Below, in pieces: positions 33,675 to 36,820 of a DNA stretch of 36,820 nucleotides (position 1 is its first letter; each line of letters begins with the position of its first letter). The position numbers were made by a program, and so were the translations under genes. The DNA is from Clostridia bacterium. Its GTDB lineage: Bacteria; Bacillota; Clostridia; Oscillospirales; CAG-272. The stretch spans positions 1 through 36,820 of the forward strand of contig JAFTKL010000099.1 in assembly GCA_017453285.1 (NCBI GenBank). The letters run 5' to 3'. A model generated the notes under the pieces. That model did no database searches and was not told where the DNA came from. It was given only the letters and a program-made list of their open reading frames with translations.

Positions 33675-35645
33675 TTATTGATTTCTCAGTTCTTTTATTC
33701 TGTCGCGGATGTACGCAGCCTGCTCGAATTCGAGCTTAGCCGACGCCGCCTTCATCTGCTTGGTAAGCTCCTCGATAAGTCTCTCGCGCTCAAGTCGGCT
33801 TAGCTTCTTGGCGCCCTTGCCGCTCTTGCCGAGCGCATCCTTCTCGCTCTTGCCAATCTCAATGACGTCGCGGATATCCTTGATTATCGTCTTCGGCACT
33901 ATTCCGTGCTTTTCGTTGTATTCCTTTTGTATCTTGCGGCGGCGGTTAGTCTCGGCAATAGCGCGCTCCATCGAGCCCGTCATATTGTCCGCGTACATTA
34001 TGACCTTGCCGTTTGCATTTCTCGCGGCACGACCTATAGTCTGTATCAGGCTTCGCTCTGCACGCAAGAAGCCTTCCTTGTCCGCGTCGAGTATCGCGAC
34101 GAGCGAGACCTCGGGGATATCCAGTCCCTCACGCAGAAGGTTGATACCGACGAGCACGTCGAACTCACCAAGTCGCAGATCGCGGATTATCTCCATTCGC
34201 TCGAGCGTGTCGATATTGAAGTGAATATATTTTACCTTTATTCCGTTGTTTTCAAGATATTCCGTCAGGTCCTCCGCCATTTTTCGAGTCAGCGTAGTGA
34301 CGAGAACTCGCTCGTTTTTGGCGGTGCGCAGACGGATCTCGCCCATAAGATCGTCGATCTGCCCCTCGATCTCTCTAACCTCGATCTCGGGGTCAACGAG
34401 TCCTGTCGGACGGATGAGCTGCTCGACGGTCGCCTCGGAATGCTCTGCCTCATAGTCTCCCGGTGTTGCACTGACGTAGACTACTTGGTTGATCTTCGAC
34501 TCGAATTCTTCAAAGTAAAGCGGTCTGTTGTCGTAAGCCGAGGGCAGTCTGAAGCCAAACTCGACGAGGTTCTTCTTTCTTGCCGTGTCTCCGCCGCTCA
34601 TTCCGCGAACCTGAGGCAGAGTTACGTGCGACTCGTCGACGAGCAGAAGAAAATCATCGGGAAAATAATCGAGAAGCGTGTGCGGAGTCGAGCCCGCGGG
34701 TCTTCCCGCAAGAACTCTTGAATAGTTCTCAACGCCCGAGCAGAAGCCTACCTCGCGAAGCATCTCGAGGTCGTATTTTACTCGCTCTTCTATTCTCTGC
34801 GCCTCGATAAGCTTGCCTTGCGAGCGGAAGAAATCTCTTCGCTCCACCATCTCAAGCATAATCTCGTTGAGCGCCTTTTCACGCTTATCATCCGAAACCG
34901 CGTAGTGCGTTGCGGGATAGATGGGCGCGTAGTTCAGCACTCGCATGACCTCGCCCGTAACTATATTTATCTCGGAGAGGCGGTCGATCTCGTCTCCAAA
35001 GAACTCAATGCGGAGCGCCTTGTCCTTCATATTCGCAGTAACGAGATCTATCGTGTCGCCCTGAACTCTGAAATTGTCTCTCTCAAGAGAGAGATCGTTT
35101 CGGTTGTAGCTGATGGCGATCAGCTTTTTGATGAGATCGTTGCGGCTGATCTCCATACCCGGACGGAGCGCGAGAACGAGATTTTTGTATTCCTCGGGAT
35201 CACCGAGCGAGTAGATACAGGAAACGCTGGCAACGATGATAACGTCGCGACGCTCAAAAAGTGCCGAGGTCGCGCTGTGTCTGAGCATATCTATCTCGTC
35301 GTTGACGAGCGCATCCTTTTCGATATACATATCTTTACCCGGAATGTAAGCCTCGGGCTGATAGTAATCGTAGTAGGAGACAAAATACTCCACCGCGTTT
35401 TCGGGAAAGAACTCGCGGAACTCCGAGCAGAGCTGACCTGCAAGCGTTTTGTTGTGAGCAAGCACGAGAGTCGGCTTGTTTACGTTTGCTATTATATTCG
35501 CCATTGTAAAGGTCTTACCAGAGCCGGTAACGCCGAGAAGCGTCTGCTCGCGCAAGCCGTTGTTTATTCCCTCGGTCAGTTTTTCTATCGCCTCGGGCTG
35601 ATCTCCCGTCGGCGCATAGGGGGAATGCAGAATAAATCTATCCAA
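33675..35645 (-). CDS. uvrB: Excinuclease ABC subunit B
   Basis: 656 residues if translation starts at TTG 35645, which lies 8 bases after GAGGAGG. The in-frame GTG at 35654 overlaps that ribosome binding site and is less likely; this gives [20 protein letters not shown], the usual N-terminus. Walker A GVTGSGKT (38-45), the beta-hairpin region [24 protein letters not shown], the helicase motifs up to QTIGRAARN, and the C-terminal UVR motif ([17 protein letters not shown]) that binds UvrC. It is the helicase-like damage verifier of excision repair. Confidence 0.97.
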   Translation of the reverse strand: MDRFILHSPYAPTGDQPEAIEKLTEGINNGLREQTLLGVTGSGKTFTMANIIANVNKPTLVLAHNKTLAGQLCSEFREFFPENAVEYFVSYYDYYQPEAYIPGKDMYIEKDALVNDEIDMLRHSATSALFERRDVIIVASVSCIYSLGDPEEYKNLVLALRPGMEISRNDLIKKLIAISYNRNDLSLERDNFRVQGDTIDLVTANMKDKALRIEFFGDEIDRLSEINIVTGEVMRVLNYAPIYPATHYAVSDDKREKALNEIMLEMVERRDFFRSQGKLIEAQRIEERVKYDLEMLREVGFCSGVENYSRVLAGRPAGSTPHTLLDYFPDDFLLLVDESHVTLPQVRGMSGGDTARKKNLVEFGFRLPSAYDNRPLYFEEFESKINQVVYVSATPGDYEAEHSEATVEQLIRPTGLVDPEIEVREIEGQIDDLMGEIRLRTAKNERVLVTTLTRKMAEDLTEYLENNGIKVKYIHFNIDTLERMEIIRDLRLGEFDVLVGINLLREGLDIPEVSLVAILDADKEGFLRAERSLIQTIGRAARNANGKVIMYADNMTGSMERAIAETNRRRKIQKEYNEKHGIVPKTIIKDIRDVIEIGKSEKDALGKSGKGAKKLSRLERERLIEELTKQMKAASAKLEFEQAAYIRDRIKELRNQ

Positions 35646-35683
35646 AACGCTCACCTCCTCAATTTTCTATTAAAAGTATTGCT

Positions 35684-36283
35684 TCAAAAAGTCTTTTTTA
35701 TAATGGAATGTCCGCAATAAAAGCATCTGTCGTTTTTCTCGGGATTGTTAGAACCGCAGATCACACATTCGCGGCTCTTGTCCTCGTGTATGATAAGCAA
35801 CCGCTTTATTCCGTAATAGTGGTAGACCTTGTCACCGACAGCGTAATCGTCCTCGGCAAATTCGCTCTTTGCTCTTGAAGATTGCATTGTATAGCCTAAC
35901 GAGAATACACTTAACGTGTGATCGACGATCTTACCGTCGTCGCGCTTTATTTTCAAAACAAGATAGCTGACCTCGCGCACTCCCTTACCGTTTACCGAGC
36001 GGTCAAGTCCCATATCGACGTTAATTCCGATTATCTCACCCTTCCAAGAGCGGTCGATCAGCTTAAGCGGTACACCCGTGATGATAAACGGCAGCAAAAT
36101 TAGGACGATATAGATCAGAATTCGAACCTCAATACCTACCATTTTGAAAGACATCTCGCCGAAAAAGATCACGTACCAAAGCACGATCAGCTCTGAAATA
36201 ACGCAAGGAATTACTCTTTTTGCAACCGCTCGAGTCACGATTTTTCTGATATCCTCGGGCAATACGGGCTTGTTCGTGTACAT
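35684..36283 (-). CDS. Small membrane protein with C-terminal zinc ribbon, unknown function
   Basis: 199 residues. Two membrane helices (about 23-45 and 50-75), then a beta-rich soluble domain (about 80-165), and a C-terminal zinc ribbon: CVICGSNNPEKNDRCFYCGH, a Cx2C-x9-10-Cx2C pattern. The start at 36283 has GGAGG 6 bases upstream. It lies 38 bases before the uvrB start on the same strand and may be cotranscribed with uvrBA. The function is not recognised, and no DNA-repair role is claimed. Confidence 0.8.
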   Translation of the reverse strand: MYTNKPVLPEDIRKIVTRAVAKRVIPCVISELIVLWYVIFFGEMSFKMVGIEVRILIYIVLILLPFIITGVPLKLIDRSWKGEIIGINVDMGLDRSVNGKGVREVSYLVLKIKRDDGKIVDHTLSVFSLGYTMQSSRAKSEFAEDDYAVGDKVYHYYGIKRLLIIHEDKSRECVICGSNNPEKNDRCFYCGHSIIKKTF

Positions 36284-36396
36284 ACCGTTCCTCCTACAAA
36301 AATTATCGCATTGTAATTATAACACAAAAGCAACAGCGTGTCAATTTTAGTTCTAAAATTATTGAATCAAAAAATAAATTATTTTGCAAAAAGGTA

Positions 36397-36425
36397 TTGA
36401 TTTTTCTTTCAATGTGTGATATAAT
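36397..36425 (+). promoter_or_regulatory. Sigma-A promoter of tRNA-Val
   Basis: TTGATT (36397-36402), 17 bases, TATAAT (36420-36425), 12 bases before the tRNA. Confidence 0.82.
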
Positions 36426-36437
36426 GTACAGCGTTAC

Positions 36438-36514
36438 GGAGGCATAGCTCAGCTGGTTAGAGTGCATGCTTGACATGCATGAGGTCATTGGTTCGATCCC
36501 AATTGTCTCCACCA
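36438..36514 (+). tRNA. tRNA-Val (anticodon GAC)
   Basis: 77 bases with encoded CCA. Acceptor stem GGAGGCA/TGTCTCC, D-arm GCTC...GAGT, anticodon stem CATGC/GCATG with loop TTGACAT (anticodon GAC), and T-arm ATTGG-TTCGATC-CCAAT. It reads the valine codons GUC and GUU. Confidence 0.97.
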
Positions 36515-36553
36515 AAAGAAAAACGGACGTCATCGACGTCCGTTTTTCTTTTG
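36515..36553 (+). terminator. Terminator after tRNA-Val
   Basis: A near-perfect stem AAAAGAAAAACGGACGTC / GACGTCCGTTTTTCTTTT with a 3-base loop (ATC), beginning directly after the CCA. Confidence 0.93.
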
Positions 36554-36563
36554 GTGACGATCT

Positions 36564-36662
36564 ATTCGATCGAAACAACTCGCGCAAAGCGCGAATTTGG
36601 TTCGCATTCCCGCCGAAGAGCGACGGTAGCTTGCTGACCGGCGGCGAGGCGTGGAATATTGC
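36564..36662. repeat. 99-base direct repeat, copy 1
   Basis: Almost identical to 36722-36820 (one substitution, AAACAACT against AAGCAACT). It begins ATTCGATCGAA and contains CTCGCGCAAAGCGCGAA (a short hairpin) and GACCGGCGGCGAGGCG. Short open frames cross it in several frames and are not supported as genes. It resembles interspersed intergenic repeats of Clostridia rather than a coding element. Confidence 0.93.
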
Positions 36663-36689
36663 CGTTCTCAGCGGAACGCTGAGAATGGC
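36661..36689. repeat. 13-base-pair hairpin between the two repeat copies
   Basis: GCCGTTCTCAGCG (36661-36673) pairs with CGCTGAGAATGGC (36677-36689; one G-U pair) around loop GAA. Confidence 0.85.
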
Positions 36690-36721
36690 AAATGCCAATT
36701 GTCTTTATTTTGGCGACGACC

Positions 36722-36820
36722 ATTCGATCGAAGCAACTCGCGCAAAGCGCGAATTTGGTTCGCATTCCCGCCGAAGAGCGACGGTAGCTTGCTGACCGGC
36801 GGCGAGGCGTGGAATATTGC
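36722..36820. repeat. 99-base direct repeat, copy 2 (reaches the window edge)
   Basis: Second copy, offset 158 bases from the first. It may continue beyond the window. Similarity also extends about 15 bases upstream of both copies (TTTTGGYGACGA) with a one-base length difference. Confidence 0.93.

Noticed and set aside
35646..35654. GTG start for uvrB
   Set aside because: It overlaps the GAGGAGG ribosome binding site. TTG at 35645 has correct spacing and gives the family N-terminus.
36303..36795. Small open frames over the tRNA-Val terminator and the 99-base repeats
   Set aside because: They cross a tRNA and non-coding repeats, lie in several frames and lack RBSs.

Overview
The window looks like a chromosomal segment of an uncultured, probably gut-associated Clostridia (Bacillota) genome. 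Evidence: three T-box leaders, a yybP-ykoY type manganese riboswitch, ECF-type vitamin transport, strong GGAGG ribosome binding sites, sigma-A promoters with 17-base spacers, and lipoproteins of Bacillota type. No phage, transposase or CRISPR array was seen. The family-level assignment is inference.

Layout. (1) Positions 1-7583, minus strand: branched-chain amino acid synthesis. A T-box leader with a probable Ile specifier precedes ilvA and ridA. A second T-box leader with a probable Leu specifier precedes ilvB-ilvN-ilvC-coaX-(ECF S component)-ilvD; ilvD runs off the left edge. A divergent type III pantothenate kinase homologue and a vitamin ECF S component lie inside the ilv operon, and the S component has a structured leader. 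(2) 7600-8355: a lipoprotein with its own promoter. (3) 8352-13687, minus strand: a compact three-gene operon, TerB-N/TerB-C protein, BrxD-like ATPase and Lhr/BrxHI-like helicase. It is the most likely defence or DNA-processing module here. (4) 13709-15564: a prepilin-like protein with 21 copies of a six-residue repeat and a predicted beta-helix end. (5) 15645-17568: yajC (+) and malQ (-), converging on a shared terminator; the malQ promoter sits in the loop of a long inverted repeat. (6) 17578-21204: a P-type cation ATPase under a manganese riboswitch, and a TraX-family membrane protein. (7) 21275-22511: a short pseudoknot-like RNA with a consensus promoter, then a lipoprotein behind an ECF-sigma-like promoter. 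(8) 22570-26639: Phe T-box, pheS, pheT and a DUF896 gene. (9) 26648-28087: an HtrA-like lipoprotein protease with a collagen-like Gly-X-Y segment. (10) 28216-30780: a polar amino acid ABC transporter. (11) 30825-36283: a zinc-ribbon membrane protein, uvrB and uvrA. (12) 36397-36820: tRNA-Val(GAC), its terminator, and two copies of a 99-base repeat reaching the right edge.

Working together: IlvA makes 2-oxobutyrate and RidA clears its reactive imine precursor; IlvB/N, IlvC and IlvD then build Ile, Val and precursors of Leu. 2-Ketoisovalerate is also the pantothenate precursor, which may explain coaX and the S component in the same operon. The two T-boxes would tune the pathway to charged tRNA-Ile and tRNA-Leu. 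Most remaining genes are core functions with their own promoters. The main accessory content is the TerB/BrxD/BrxHI operon, the repeat-rich pilin-like gene, the collagen-HtrA lipoprotein and the orphan lipoproteins.
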